From assembly GCA_021234155.1 (NCBI GenBank), contig JAJEKV010000132.1, forward strand, positions 1,178,001 through 1,242,000: 64,000 bases of DNA, in the 5' to 3' direction. Under the pieces are notes generated by a model. The model had not been told where the DNA came from. It saw only the letters and a program-made list of their open reading frames with translations, and ran no database searches. How positions within the stretch are numbered: the stretch's first letter is position 1; the number at the start of each line of letters is the position of its first letter. The position numbers and the translations under genes were made by a program. Shown here in pieces: positions 43,961 through 56,965 of this stretch. Source of the stretch: Isoetes taiwanensis (taxonomy: Eukaryota; Streptophyta; Lycopodiopsida; Isoetales; Isoetaceae).

Positions 43961-46800
43961 AAGGTGAATTAAGGCTTTGGTGTAGATCTCCGAGACATGC
44001 GTTAGAATAAATTAATCATCTGGAAGTACTTTCATAGGCACTAGCATAATGCATGAAAATGCATTTTCTATGTAGCCCACCACAGAACTAATATATGTAT
44101 GATGGTTTCATTTGTTCAAGCCTTTGCCCACTAGAATATCCATATGCCTCCCAAGTCCACAATCTATATCTAGCTATTAGCTGGGTAAGATGCCATATCC
44201 AAAAGAGCAAGACAAGCATTCCAGCCAACATATTTTTTAATTTATCTCTCAACAATTTGGTTAAAGAAACAATCAATCGTTGTTATCAAACTTGACAATA
44301 CTAAATATGCTTTGAAGATGCGTATCTTTTATTTCTAATTGATTTAACCATAAGATAAAGAGTTCAATTAGCCTGCATAGCTCAATATGAGCTGATATGT
44401 TTCCATTTGACAGATTCACGGACAAGCCTGCATAGATTAGTGTGAGCTGATATATTAGGAAATATGGATCCATTCTGCAAATTGAGGAAATGCCTTTTTT
44501 CAATAGATTGGTCTTTTATGCACAAATTGTTTAGCGAAGAAGCATCTAGGAAAATGATCTGCTCTTTTCTATAAGCTGCATCAAGGTAACTTACTTCTGA
44601 TATGAGGTGGCGGAACATTTGATTCCAGATATCAAACAAGATTCTTACATACTTTGGATGGTTGTAGCTTTGCTTTAGATCCATTGCAGATATTTAGTGA
44701 TATTTGTGCCATTGTCAATTTGAATGTTACATAGATCATCCTATTAATGAACCTGTAGCACTTTCAAATAACACATATGACTTGATTATGCACAGGAAAA
44801 CCACTTAGCAGAGGCAGAATACCGAAGCATCATTAACTTTGTACTTTGGTGGTTGGCACATTATTTTTTTCGATATTCTAGAAAGTATGAAATGTGATGC
44901 AGGAGGAGAACTTTCCTCCATAGTCACTAAGATGGTTTAGTAGAAACAAGTCCGCCATGATGTTTTTATTGATTTCTTTCAATTTTTAAAAGGACTTGCT
45001 TTTTCTTACTATTATTCTCTATGTCTGTCATTTGTAGGAACTGCCAAGCTATAAACGTTACTTGAAGGTTATGATTAAGATGCATGGCAAGTGCAAAGTT
45101 GTGGCAGATGCTTGAAAAGTATTTCAAGCAACCAAAAGAAATATGTTTTGCCATTGAATCATTCGAGGCACCGAATATTTGTAGAACACGAACTTTTACT
45201 GTGATCATCTACATTTTTTTTTTTGTGAGTTTTTTGGCTTTTCACGTTCTCAAATATTTATGACTGGGATTTGAAGGAAGGAAGGAAGGAAGGAAGTATA
45301 TTTTAACGTCCCATGAGGCCAAACTTGACCTATGAGACGGTACATGCAAAGATACAAAAGCGCGATAAAACCACACCAAAAAGACAAATGCTACTATACA
45401 ATGTGTCCCTACTACTGGGATGAAAAAACCCCACATGGGAGGAAAAACCCTGGTAGTAGGCTCTCAGATCCCCTTGTCCTATAAGGGATCTATCACTTCT
45501 CAATAGCTGGAGTCATGCCATGGATACTTTGGAGTGGGGTTTATTTCAGTTTAATAAATGAATAGTGTTGAAGTTGCTACAATGGGCTTAATTCCACCTT
45601 TAATTAGTGCATAAATATTAGATTCTATGCTATTTAATCTTTGTAAAGAGAAATGAAGGGATGGACTTTTTCATCAATCTATTTATACAATTCAATTTCC
45701 GCTTGTGTATGTGGTAACTCATAATGTAGATGGAGATTCTTGAGTAGCATTTCTTTTTAGTTCCAAAAGTTATAAAGTGTAATATTGTCATGTTGGCTGG
45801 GATCTCAACTTGATTATTTGACATTTGTATGAATTCAAGTTTGTCCGCTCTCGTCAACTTGCTGAGGTTAGTCCATTATGTCACTCAATCTTTTATTAAA
45901 ACATTTCTTAAGTTTGTTCTCATTATGAAAACATTAGCATGTTTAACTATCTAACGAACAACAAATTGGTTATTCAATGCACTAAGGATGCAGAAAAAAG
46001 GAGGGAGTGAGACAATGTATGTAGGAGCTTTTTGGCTTTATAGCCTACCCAGAGATATGCATATTGAATATTAGGCTCTTTATTTAGCTTCTAAATGGCA
46101 AGATTAGGAGTTAGAAGTTTAAGATGGTATTTTAGCATAATTATACTTAAGGCATGGATTTATAAGTTTCACATTGATATAAATCATCTTATGGACCATG
46201 TACCAGACCCTAAGTAGCTTAGGTTTGTAAAGAAGGTATACCCCATGGGTTTGTTCTATTCTATTTATTCTGTGGCATTGTAAATGTCCTCTATAGATTG
46301 TTAGAACATTACTTTGCCATGTAGCATAACATTTAAGATTCGAGACATTGTTCGACCTATGTTTAGAGGGTTTCTGCGTGTAATGAAAAATTGCACACTT
46401 GGTGACAATTGTAAATCCCAGCCAAAAGCTATGAATAGGCCGATTTCATTTTATGAGGACTGAATATCCATGAATTAAATACATGTTCCACTTATGGTGC
46501 CATTTTTTGTATTGGATGTGAGTAAATGACATTATCCATTTGTTTAGATCCATATCCTTTTTCTATTATCGAAAAGTTGTTCTTTTTTATGTGCAGTTCC
46601 ACATTTAGTTTGTGGCCTTGATAGAGTTAAGCTAATATCTCTTAAGAAAAGGTTTTTTAAACAAATATGGTGGGTACAAATTTTGCTGGACCATGAGAGG
46701 GCACTAACAAATCACATGTCTGATTATTTTCCCTCTTTGGCATTGATAGAACATGGTGGATGCAAAATGTAGCATTGAATATGATCAATGAGACACCCTT
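43961..46800. other. AT-rich non-coding stretch
   Basis: No gene recognised on either strand. A phrase GCCTGCATAG-n-TGAGCTGATATRTT is repeated at 44,372-44,400 and 44,427-44,458. A GGAA microsatellite lies at 45,274-45,297. Open frames here are short and without family likeness. Confidence 0.55.
45274..45297. repeat. (GGAA)n microsatellite next to a conserved-looking tail
   Basis: Five to six GGAA units. On the minus strand they follow TCATGGGACGTTAAAATATAC, which resembles the 3' end of a plant LINE that terminates in a short simple repeat. No LINE coding sequence is seen, so this is only a possibility. Confidence 0.5.
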
Positions 46801-46809
46801 TTATGATTG

Positions 46810-47420
46810 AAAAGACACATTCTGGGAAGGGACTCGCAAGAGACACAAAACCGACCATAGATAGGCTTGTCATTCATCACAGCAACAGTATACAATGTTT
46901 TGAAGAATAGAGAGGGGTAGCCAATCATAGGAACAATATCGGACTACCCCGTAAAAAAAAAATGTGCACAGGCGGTATAGAAAGGTAATGGCGACAACTT
47001 CTCATCGGGATAAAAAAAACCCCGCCCTTTCGGGTTTTTGAGGAAAACCCTAATGAGAAATGGTCGCCAACAACCTGGAATGTGTTGCCTGGAGAATCGA
47101 AGGAGATGGGTCGATGGCGAATAGAAAAAGAGAAGGGTCCCCACAAGACGACATAAAACCTGCAAGCAAAACAGAGAACCCTAAGAAACACCCGTAAATG
47201 GTTAGAGAGAATCAAACATGCATGGCAATGATGCAGCGATCTGTACAGCAACAAGCACCCTAATGATGTGAGCGATGAAGACACATGAAAATAACATTGC
47301 AGAAAAAGGAGATAGCATCACCGTAGGGTGGAGAAGAGCGTCACCCCATGGGGAAGAACAACCATGTGAAAAGAGATGTGCATCATCCTTAAGGTGGAAA
47401 TAAACAGCATCACCCGCAGG
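46810..47420. repeat. complex repeat family, diverged segment
   Basis: AAGGGACTCGCAAGAGACAC at 46,822 recurs at 47,688. ACAAGCACCCTAATGATGTG (47,250) parallels 40,978 and 47,898. TCACC-n-GGTGGA palindromes occur at about 47,318, 47,338, 47,390 and 47,412. No coding sense. Confidence 0.6.
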
Positions 47421-47558
47421 TGGAGAATAATGCGGCATGATGCGTAAAAAAAAGAAAAACATTATTATAGCAACACCCAAGATGAATAACAACAAAGAGT
47501 GCATGAACAAACATATGTGGAAAACGACGCCACCCCCTAACAAGGTGGTATGGAAGGG

Positions 47559-47678
47559 AGGGAAGCAATGAGAATGGAAGAAGGGCTGGCCAGAGAAGAC
47601 GCTCGATAACAGTCCCAATGGAGAAGAGCCTTATATAATTTTCTCGAAATGACGATCCAATGGGCCGGATCGATGCAA
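47559..47678 (-). promoter_or_regulatory. duplicated promoter module, copy 1
   Basis: Matches 53,934-54,060. On the minus strand it contains ATCGATCCG-CC-ATYGGATCGTCATT, then TTATATAAGG (47,629-47,638) and a CT-rich leader (CTTCTCCATT, then CGTCTTCTC and CCCTTCTTC). This is the order of a plant core promoter. Past the leader (left of 47,559) the two copies diverge, and no gene is recognised behind this one. Confidence 0.5.
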
Positions 47679-47764
47679 TTCCTGGAAGGGACTCGCAAAG
47701 AGACACAAACCGGTACTACCGAGGAACTTCCTAAACTATAAGCCCATCCGCAAAAAAATGGGCT

Positions 47765-48165
47765 GTGAGGGCAAGAGTGAGAAAAGAGGAGCCCAATCGC
47801 CGGAGCCGCCGAAAGAATTGGAACATATAGAAGGCACCCGTAAGCGGTTAAGGAGAACAAGAACGTGCAGGACGGTGAAGCGACAAGCTGCACAACAACA
47901 AGCACTCAAATCGATGTGAGCAATTATTAATGAGGAAAAATCAACAATACATGAAAAAGAGAAGATAAGAGGGTGGAGAAAAAGCGTCACTCAGCGGGTG
48001 GAAGAAAAAACATGATAAACAGAAATTTGCGTCGCCATCAGGGTGGAAATAAACAGCACCATCCACAAAAGCACAATGGACAATGATAGCACAATGCACT
48101 GTGAAAAAAGATGTCAACCGCTAGCTAGAAATGAATTCCCTGGCAAATGATGTATAATGATAGCA
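47765..48165. repeat. complex repeat family, copy B
   Basis: Collinear with 40,845-41,345 (copy A), with scattered substitutions and a deletion around 47,965 that removes one of the TCACCC palindromes. Confidence 0.75.
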
Positions 48166-49390
48166 CAATGCACAACGCACAATGATAGCACAATGTACAG
48201 TGAAAAAAGATCTCAACAACCAGCTATAAATGAATTCCCCAAGACAACTAGAATGAGGCAGGACTAGCACCCTGCACAAATTAGAATGCGCTCAAGATAA
48301 TACCTCATGCACAATAACTCAATATACGCCACATCTAGAGAAAGATAAGCATCAAAAATAAAAAATGATCCAATAGAAACCCATGTCACAAAATTGCAAT
48401 GGAGTGCCAAACGCAATATTTGGCACATCCCGACACCGCTAAAGAGCAAATATGCAAATGATGTATAATGATAGTGCTGGAAAAATGTAAACTGTACAGA
48501 AGAACTTCAAGAACATGACACCAAACTGTAACTTGCCAAAGAGGATATGTGTGCGATGGATAAGGGAGGAGATTGAGGTAGAAGTGATGTCAGCACAAAT
48601 TGAGAGGAAAGTCCAGAAGGAAGGTTTAGTTGAGATGAGCACAAAATTAGAATGCGCCCAAGATAATATGCACAACAACTCAATATACTCCACATCTAGA
48701 GAAAGATAAACATCAAAAATAAAAAATGGTCCAATAGAAACCCATGTCACAAAATTGCAATGGAGTGCCAAATGGAATATTTGGCACATCCAGACATAGC
48801 TAAATAGCAAATATGATGTATAATGATAGCACAATGCACAATGATAGCACAATGCACTGTGAAAAAAGATCTCAACAGCTAGCTAGAAATGAATTCCCCG
48901 ACAAATGAAGTATAATGATAGCACATGCACAATGCACAATGATAGCACAATGTACAATGAAAAAAGATTGCAACAGCCAGCTAGAAATGAATTCCCCAAG
49001 ACAACTAGAATTAGGCATGACTAGCACCATGCATTAGAATGCGCCAAAGATAACACCTCATGAACAATAACTCAATATACTCCACATCTAGAGAAAGATA
49101 AGCATCCAAAATAAAAAATGATCCAATAGAAACCCATGTCACAAAATTGCAATGGAGTGCCAAAAGCAACATTTGGCACATTCAGACACAGCTAAATAGC
49201 AAATATGCAAATGATGTATAATGATAGTGCTGGAAAAACGTAAACTGCACAGAAGAACTTCAAGAACATGACGCCAAACTGCAACTTGCCAAATAGGATA
49301 TGTGTGCGATGAATAAGGGAGGAGATTGAGGTAGAAGTGGCAGATATGTCAGCACAAATTAAGAGGAAAATCAAGAAGGAAGGTTAAGGT
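48120..49390. repeat. nested tandem repeat, about 752-bp unit with 370-bp half-units
   Basis: CCAATAGAAACCCATGTCAC occurs at about 48,372, 48,733 and 49,110 (spacing 361-377). TGATAGTGCTGGAAAAA and CAGAAGAACTTCAAGAACAT occur at about 48,471 and 49,223 (spacing 752). The units alternate between a long and a short form, giving an A-B-A order. TATAATGATAGCACAATG is repeated many times inside. No gene is recognised. Confidence 0.75.
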
Positions 49391-52130
49391 CTGGTTCAGG
49401 TTGTTGATGTCCTAAGAAAAATAATACCACATGCCTAAAGCCATGACAAATGCCCCAAAATGAATAATACTCTTACAAACGAGGGATGAGATTGAGGAAA
49501 AGGTTGTAGACATGTTAGCACAAACAAGAGCAAGGTTCAGAGGAAAAATTGAGATTAAAGTTAATGTGAATCATCGTAAATCGAGCAAAAATGAGGCTTA
49601 AGTAGTCATAGGTGAGGTTGTGGCCAATGAAAAGGAGAAGATGGAGGTCAAAAGTGCCAAGGTCAGGGTGGAGTGCAAGGAGGTGATCCCGATAGTAGAA
49701 AAGGACAAATGAAAATACAATGACTAGGTAAAGTAATGTATTATGAATAAAGCTAGGGCCATATGTATGGTCTGAAATACTAAAGCAAAAAAAGTAATGG
49801 ACATGATAAATGAACCAAAAACACAATGACTATCTGAAGGGACATGTTAGAAAAATAAGAACGCATGTGGAAATGTAAAACAAGTGTCACAAACAAGATA
49901 ATGTGATGATATCCTGCTAGCAAGGCTAAACGAGAATGTTTTCAATATAAAACCATGTAATAAAAACACAATGTAGTGTTGAACGGTATATACATCTCCA
50001 AATAAAACTAAATATAAAATGCAAAATTATTAAACGCAGAATTAAAATCCAAAACTCTGGGTGGATGGTCACATAGGCATATGTCAACTATAAAATATGT
50101 GATGGTCCTCTAACATATTTTTCAGGATAGCATATGATCAACATAAACAAGGGTGGAGTTTAAAGAAAATAACCATGATGAAAAATGGTATAATATCCTC
50201 AACGTTTGTGTGCATGTTAGAACATGTTGCTATCTAGAAACGACATTGAAACAATAGGTCTAAAAAGGGAAAAAGACATGAACTAATTTACAAGTCCATT
50301 AATGCAAAATAGGTCATATCGTTCTAAGTGAATTTTGCAAATAACACAATTTACCAGTGCATGTTGGAAGTAGGAAAAAAAAAATCAAATACGCATTCGA
50401 AATAAGAAACCATATGACCACTGCAATGAAAAGTTTAAGACGGAGTGCTGAGATAATACAATGAACTATACCCTAATCCCCAAAGGGCCATTGGATTATA
50501 TGCTGACAAAATGCAGAAGACAACGAATGGTAAGGCTATACAAAACATACATGGAGAAAAATAAAGATGCTTGTTTAAATTAAAATACCACAAGAACTCC
50601 AATATAACAAACTCGGTGCATTGATTTAGTGGGTTGAGAAACGTAGGAGTTTAAATAAACAGACGAAGTGAGAGAGGCCAGAAAGGGCTTGGCAACAGAA
50701 AATGTTCAATAGAATAAAAGGATTGGACTCATAAATGGACGTGAAATATGTTATGCCAAGCATATAACCAAATGCAAATCGCCATGAATAACGGTCGACA
50801 AAACTATGCTAGACACCTAACCAAAGCTCAGACAAATTTCCTTGAACAATAGTCCAGAATAAAATGTTAGTGAAGGAATTGGATATGGCTCTAGATGGAT
50901 GGAGGGCATGTTTAAGATAGAAAAACGAGGAAGTGTGAGTGCTTAACGAGTCCCAACAACATCATGAACAAGGCATAGGGCAAAGAGCGACAACACGGAC
51001 TATACCAAGTAGGCTCAGGATAGCTAGCCGAAGACATCGCAGGTCTAGCAAAAAAGAGGCTCAAATATAAAAAGAGATAAGATGGCTAGGTTTGAATGGA
51101 GAAGTTGGAATCGATTGAGGTTAGCCAAATAAGGAAGTAAAACAAAACGACACACGCATGTTGTAAAAACCACCATATGGTTTACAAGTCCAAACTACCT
51201 TCAAATGAATGCCTCAAAACAATAACCTCCATATGAGACCTTTATGGCCAAGGGTGAAGAGGAGGTGGAGGTTGTGGACGGAAAAACTCAGTAGGCCAAT
51301 CAATAGCATGACGGTCGCTCTGGAAAGCATCATGCGTGGACATGGGTGCAAGGCGTCCAAATGTTGGATAAAAAGATGGCGATCAACCATAGGAAACTAG
51401 GGAGGTGCAACCATGGGGAAAAGACCCGAACGAGAAGAAAATCTGCAGAGAAACTGGGGCATTGGATAGGCATAGCAAGAAGGACATATGCAATAATAAG
51501 AAGAAACAGGTCGAGGAAACACGGAGCAAAACCGAATGTATATATATGGGGGAGAGTAAAGGCATAGAACTAAAATGGGTGGCCAAAAGGAAAAGGGGCT
51601 AAAATAAGTCGGCATGATATAAGAAACTACCGTGGTAATCTCAAATAAAAGAGAGGTGAAGACAGAGTGATGATATAAGCTATGGCAAGGATAAATTAAA
51701 CATGAGACTAACCAAAAAATTAAACAATGAAAACACACGTAGCTTAAAGCCGGGCCAAACCGGACAAAAAGGAGTAAAGCCGTGAGAACAAAGAAAATGC
51801 CGAGAAGGAAAATTAGATAGAGACAGGATGCTGGGACGAGATGCCGGGTGAAATGGAACTAGAGAGAAAACGAGAGATGGACTAGGTGAGCGGATGTTGA
51901 AGTAGAAGGCATACCAAGGTAGAAGGCAAAAGGATGGAGCAGTCAAAAAGACCCAGAAAGGGAAAAGGAGCAGTGGGTGCTAGAAGTGGAGAAGAAGAGC
52001 TTAAAAGAGATACGACAAAGTAGGCAGAAAGGCGCCTGCACTGGTGCCGGGTCGAGATGGATGAGATGCAACAATTATATTCTCCGGGAAAGGGCCACCC
52101 GCCAGGACATTTTGAAGGGGAAATCATAGC
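49391..52130. other. A-rich non-coding stretch
   Basis: Purine-rich on the plus strand, with many short phrases repeated loosely (AATGTAAAAC, ACAATG, ATGACAAA). No convincing reading frame, and no promoter or RNA gene recognised. Confidence 0.5.
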
Positions 52131-53933
52131 AGAGGTTTTCCGGAAGAAACCTTCGGGCGGCGCTGGCTGGAGAGCTTGCCACCGCGAAAGGGCGCTGGCC
52201 GCCAGGTTTCCAGAAACCCGCGAGTGAGTTTCAGGGACCTTTAGAAATTTCCCTGTAATTGGATCCGTTCAGATTTGTGATTCTGTTTGATCTTTTGAGA
52301 TTTGTAGAGCGAATCATGATTTGCTCAAATTTGAAGAACGAATCACAAGGACAAGAAACGTCCGGCAAAGGTAATGAGAATGGGAAGAATAGCTCAAACA
52401 GGAAAATCCGTGTCTAATACTCTATAATGTAGATTTGCATGGAAAAGGAGTTAATCGGGGAGTAGCGGCTCGATCATCGCTACAAAACCGAAATAAACAA
52501 AGGAAAAGCCACGATTTGCATGCGGGGAAGCCGTTAGGTGATAATCCTCTTTTTCTTTCCCTAAATTTCCTTTTGAGCCGAGCCGCCAGAGTTCCAAATC
52601 CGGCAAAGTTAGAGTAATCGGCAAGAAGCATGATCTTGCTCGGATCAAGATAAAAGTCTTGTTCCTAAGAAAGCTCGGTTTTGCAAAAAGCCCCTCGGTT
52701 CTACAGGAGACAAACGTGTTTCGGTTGTTGACAAAGCTCGTGGGTTTAAAAGTTCGCTTTGGCTACCACCGATACGCCACCAAAAAATTTAGACTCAAAG
52801 TTACCTAAAAAATCGACAACCAAATCCACTCGAATTTCCAGTCCCTAAGGTTACGTTACGAGCCCTCCGGACTAGATTAACTCGCTAATCATCCTTGTAA
52901 TGAGGTCGCCAAGACCCGCCGCGAATGGCGAGGGAGATAGTCGTGGTCGCTTGGGGATCTAATATGGCATGATCGCTTCAATTCCAAAGCAGTAACAGCC
53001 AAATAATTGAATGCCATACCCTATGTTCAGTAGTGGAATAAGGGGTCGAACCCATCGCTAGCAAAAGCAAGACAACATAGAGGGCCGTTTGAGTCGACCG
53101 GCGGGGATGATGCCCACATAGAAGAGATCAAAGAAAACTCAGACAAGAAGCTTGAGAATTGGAAGAATGTAAACCCAAAATGAAAAGAAAAAGGGGTGAT
53201 ACAACTAGCTTGAAAACCTGGAAACTGATTGTAGTGAGCTACTCCCAGTCGAAAGGATTGGACCCAAACCACTGAGCTCATTGTTGGAATAGCTCGCCGC
53301 AAGCCACGCCAAGCCGAAACGAATGGACCGCACAGTGACGAAATCCCGGCATGCTAAGATTGACAAAGTTCGCCAGCATGCAAATGCAGCCTAAAAGAAC
53401 ATGCACACAGAACCTGAACCTGCATATGCAGCCCACAAGAATCGTGCATGCTAGTGCTAGAGGAGAGATTAGTACATGCAACAAAAGAGATGAACACGTG
53501 CAAGGAGTGAGAGCAACATAGGCAGTGAGATCCAGACAGAGAGCATAGGAAGACAATAATTTCAGAGAGAACAAAGAACAAACAAATCAGAGCTAGAACT
53601 TCACAAATCCAGATGATATTGAAAATCTGTAATATGGCCAAAAAGCATCAAGACAAACAACGAGATCGATAAGAGAGCGTAGCGACAACAAGAAGCAATA
53701 CAAGCAGCATCTTAGAAAGAACAAGAATCGAAGTACAATTGCCCAAATCCAGCGGATCGCGAAATCCAAAACAAAAAACTTGAGGGAGAGAGACGCACCT
53801 TCCAAGAGAATGATTAAGGGAAAACACACCAAGAAGAAGGCTAAAACGATGAGGCTGAGAAACGATCCGGTAGTGATGCCGGACAAGAGATTCGATGAAG
53901 AGAAAAAATCTTGGACAGGGGCATCGTGGACAA
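52131..53933. other. possible 5' leader and intron downstream of promoter copy 2; no gene recognised
   Basis: Left of the promoter at 54.0 kb, the minus strand reads a CT-rich leader. A short hydrophobic frame starts MSGITTGSFLSLIVLAFFLV (53,886), with a GAAG|GTGCGT donor-like site at about 53,797. Beyond that no exon is recognised. A G/C-rich imperfect inverted repeat (AAACCTTCGGGCGGC against GGCCGCCAGGTTT) lies at 52,158-52,217. Confidence 0.35.
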
Positions 53934-54060
53934 GGGAAGCAATGAGAATAGAAGAAGGGCTGCTGTGAGAAGACGCCGATAACCGGTCCCGAATGGAGAA
54001 GAGCCTTATATAATGGCTCGTCCCTGCCCAGAATGACGATCCGATGGCTCGGATCGATGC
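53934..54060 (-). promoter_or_regulatory. duplicated promoter module, copy 2 (TATA at 54,005-54,012)
   Basis: The minus strand has GCATCGATCCGAGCCATCGG and ATCGTCATTC, then CATTATATAAGGCTCTTCTC, then a pyrimidine-rich leader. It is shared over about 125 bases with copy 1 at 47.6 kb. If active it would transcribe leftwards. Confidence 0.5.
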
Positions 54061-55588
54061 GATTATATAGATGTTTGTCCAACGCTATAAAGCAAAGAGC
54101 ACAATGTTTATGAATGCAATTGAATTGATATGAGACTGGCAACTCCTACTGTGAGCAACACTTTAAAGTTATTAAGCGGCTTTGCTCCTCATGTATGGCA
54201 TTTTGTTGATCAAGTTACGAGCTTGATAACTCAATGGATGTTCTCATGTATGACTCTAAAATTTATTCCTAACAAATTAAGAAGACTTGAAAAACCATTG
54301 GATTCTTTTTATTTGAATGGTTTATATACCACTCATAATTGCAAAACATTGTTACATTGTGTCTGTAAAGCCATTACATAATATTCTGCAACATTTTGTC
54401 ATGGAAATTGGGTACAAATGCTCGGAGTTCAACTTATAGTTCCATAAATAGCTCTCTCTATATCTTCTCATTGGCCCATGCTCCAAGGGAAGTATGCTTT
54501 CGCTTTGCAACAACAACTTGACATTAACAACTGTGAACTTTAGAGAGTTAACATAAATTAGTTAGCATAGCGAGGAATTCTATATATCTCTACACTTCAT
54601 GGCTACTTACGTGGTGCTTAAGTCCCTTGGTAATTATCTACTAGTTCAACATCCACATGTATGAAGTGAAAACAGCTTTTTGCTTTACCTATCTAAAAGC
54701 TTTTTCTATCTTTGTTGTCCTTAGACTAATGATAACACATTCTATCACTCCTATACAATCTCTTCATTGCACACAAGATCTTCGTTTCAGACTCCTCACA
54801 ACCCTTTGATTGCCAAGAAAGGATACACTTCTCAAAGTAGTCAGATATTTCATTTCTAAGGAACAAGTGAGCACTGAATTGAGCCATTGCCAAGTAACGA
54901 ACATGAAATGACATGAACATCTCATACCTCTTTTCCCAGTCCTCCTTTGGCCCCCTCCAAATTTGCAAATATAATGTATATTTGTTATAGTACAAGAAAT
55001 TTATCGCGGCGGCCCGACTTACTCCTACAAAGGGGGATTTGTATATCTATGGAATGGTGTGAAACCCATTAGAAGAAAGAAAAATATATCATGTTGTTTC
55101 CACATGCATACACCGAAATAAATGTTTGCAATGAGCACATATCCTCTACCATAATGAGAATCTACTTCAACAAATCGATTGGAACACAAGTTTTCTAAGT
55201 GTACATCAACATAGGTTCATGAGACATCAAAGTGGAGATGGCTGACTTTGAAGGTTGAACCTGGCTAAATCTAGTATTTCTATCAGCTTGAAGCATTTGA
55301 AGGTTGAGCATAGTATTGAGAATGCATGATAAGCTAAGTATGAGATACATTGGATGTAAAAGATATTTCGCAATGAGAAAAGCATGCCGTAAATTATAGC
55401 TGGAAGCATGTAGATGATGCACAATTGGGCTTTACTTAGAAACATGCAGATCATACGCACGGAGATCATACACACGCAAACTAAATAGCTAAGAATATTA
55501 TTACCATGCCCAACTGCTCTAACATTTGCTTTACAGAGCCCTGCACAAATTAATGCTAGCATTTCAAGAATATATATTGCTTAATATT
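54061..55588. other. AT-rich non-coding stretch
   Basis: No gene recognised on either strand. Open frames are short and AT-driven. Confidence 0.5.
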
Positions 55589-55706
55589 GATAACAATATA
55601 GCTTGGCTAATGGAATGTAAAGAAATGTAGATAGAGCGATTAAAATAGATAACAATATAGATTGGCTAATGGAATGTAAAGGAATGTAGATAGAGCGATT
55701 AAAATA
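55589..55706. repeat. 59-bp tandem duplication
   Basis: GATAACAATATAGMTTGGCT through GCGATTAAAATA occurs twice in direct succession with two substitutions. Confidence 0.85.
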
Positions 55707-55979
55707 GATACTGTTTGACATGCATGAACATATTTCAATGAAATGCAATCTTTGACAGAGATTAAACAAATTCTAGTTACTTTCACATGAAGGTAAAAAA
55801 AAAATATGCTTTTGCAATTACTTGGGATGCTTCACATGAATTGATAAAAAGAAAAACGTCTAAATACAGTTTTGGCCATTTTCACTCTGCTGGAAACGGC
55901 CACATGGTCAGAATAGGGACAAAGTGTTAATATAATACCTTCAAATTGTTGTAGCTTAAAAGACTGCAGCTGCAGCATG

Positions 55980-56965
55980 CTACATAGATCCGTTATACTC
56001 GTGACTGCTTGTTATATCCGAACTGGGTTGATCGGGATTTTCCTGCTCTTGCTGTGTTGCCCAGAATTCGTCGTTCATCAACACCTGCACTGGTCAAAAA
56101 TAAAGTTTCAATTTGATGCAGTACTTGAGCTATCAGAGCAATCTATTTTGCAATAAACATAAGAACTTGCTGCTGTATGTATCAATATAACATTACATTA
56201 TGATCCCATGCAAATCATGATCCCTAGTACTTATCATTAAATCCCTGCTTTTTTACCTTGACTTGTAGCTGCAGAAACTTCACGTAATTAATAGCTTTCT
56301 CTAGCATTGTCACTAAATCAACCTGCAAAAACGGCCACCCAATGCATGTTATAAATCAGCAGGCTTATTCTTGATGTAAATGGATGCATAATTAACGTGG
56401 AAATCGAAAGGACTTGCTTTGGATCCGTTGGGGATGAGGTCTTGAAGGATTTTAAGGCGCTCACTGATGCGTTCTCTCCTTTGCTGCAGCGGATAAAGTA
56501 GTGTGAAGAAATTAGAAAGATAGATATTATTTTTATGTCATACCAAGGGGAGAGTATTAAAATGGCTGCAGATCCAAAATGAATGAGAGGCAGGGAACGA
56601 CAATGGAAGCTCTCAATTGGCCTTAAAGGGATACATAATAAAAATAGAAGAGCGGCCATATTTCCATGTTTGAAATCAGGCAGTGTTGCAGAAGGGGAAG
56701 CATTTGCATTAATTACAGTACAAAAAAATGTACAAAAAAATGAAGTGAATAGACAAAAAGGGAAGCTTACTCTTGCAGCGATGCTTTGCGGGTCATTTGC
56801 ACAGCCTTGTTTAGCCCTTGGTTTGAGGTTGGTGTTGAGTGCATGGCATGCAGGGTTTCTGCTACCGTTTCGTTTCGGCTTTGAAGGATCAGAATTAGAA
56901 GACCGTCTAATTCCTGGCATGGAGCTCACAGATGGAGTAATTCGTGCCCGTTTTTTCCCCGGTTC
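55980..56965 (-). CDS. RSL-type bHLH transcription factor (subfamily VIIIc), C-terminal four exons
   Basis: Four exons on the minus strand join in phase 0: 56,965-56,771 (65 codons, KPRAKQGCANDPQSIAAR at the end), 56,483-56,418 (QRRERISERLKILQDLIPNG), 56,322-56,257 (VDLVTMLEKAINYVKF, then LQLQVK) and 56,084-55,980 (VLMNDEFW... stop TAG). The basic region, helix 1, loop, helix 2 and the trailing DEFW box match ROOT HAIR DEFECTIVE SIX-LIKE proteins. These bind E-boxes as dimers and promote root-hair and rhizoid growth. Borders are AG/GT except after exon 2, where the donor is AAA|GCAAGT, a GC-AG intron. No stops or frameshifts occur in these exons. The N-terminal exon(s) are not certain: exon 56,965 follows an acceptor (TGTTGTGCAG), so at least one exon lies upstream. 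A candidate is near 57,257-57,290. Confidence 0.9.

Noticed and set aside
51209-51602. Basic, Arg/Lys-rich plus-strand ORFs
   Set aside because: They are produced by A/G-rich DNA, with no conserved motif.
53593-53886. Hydrophobic ORF that could be a membrane protein
   Set aside because: Leu/Phe richness follows from a T-rich minus strand in a leader or intron. It spans a donor-like site and has no known family.
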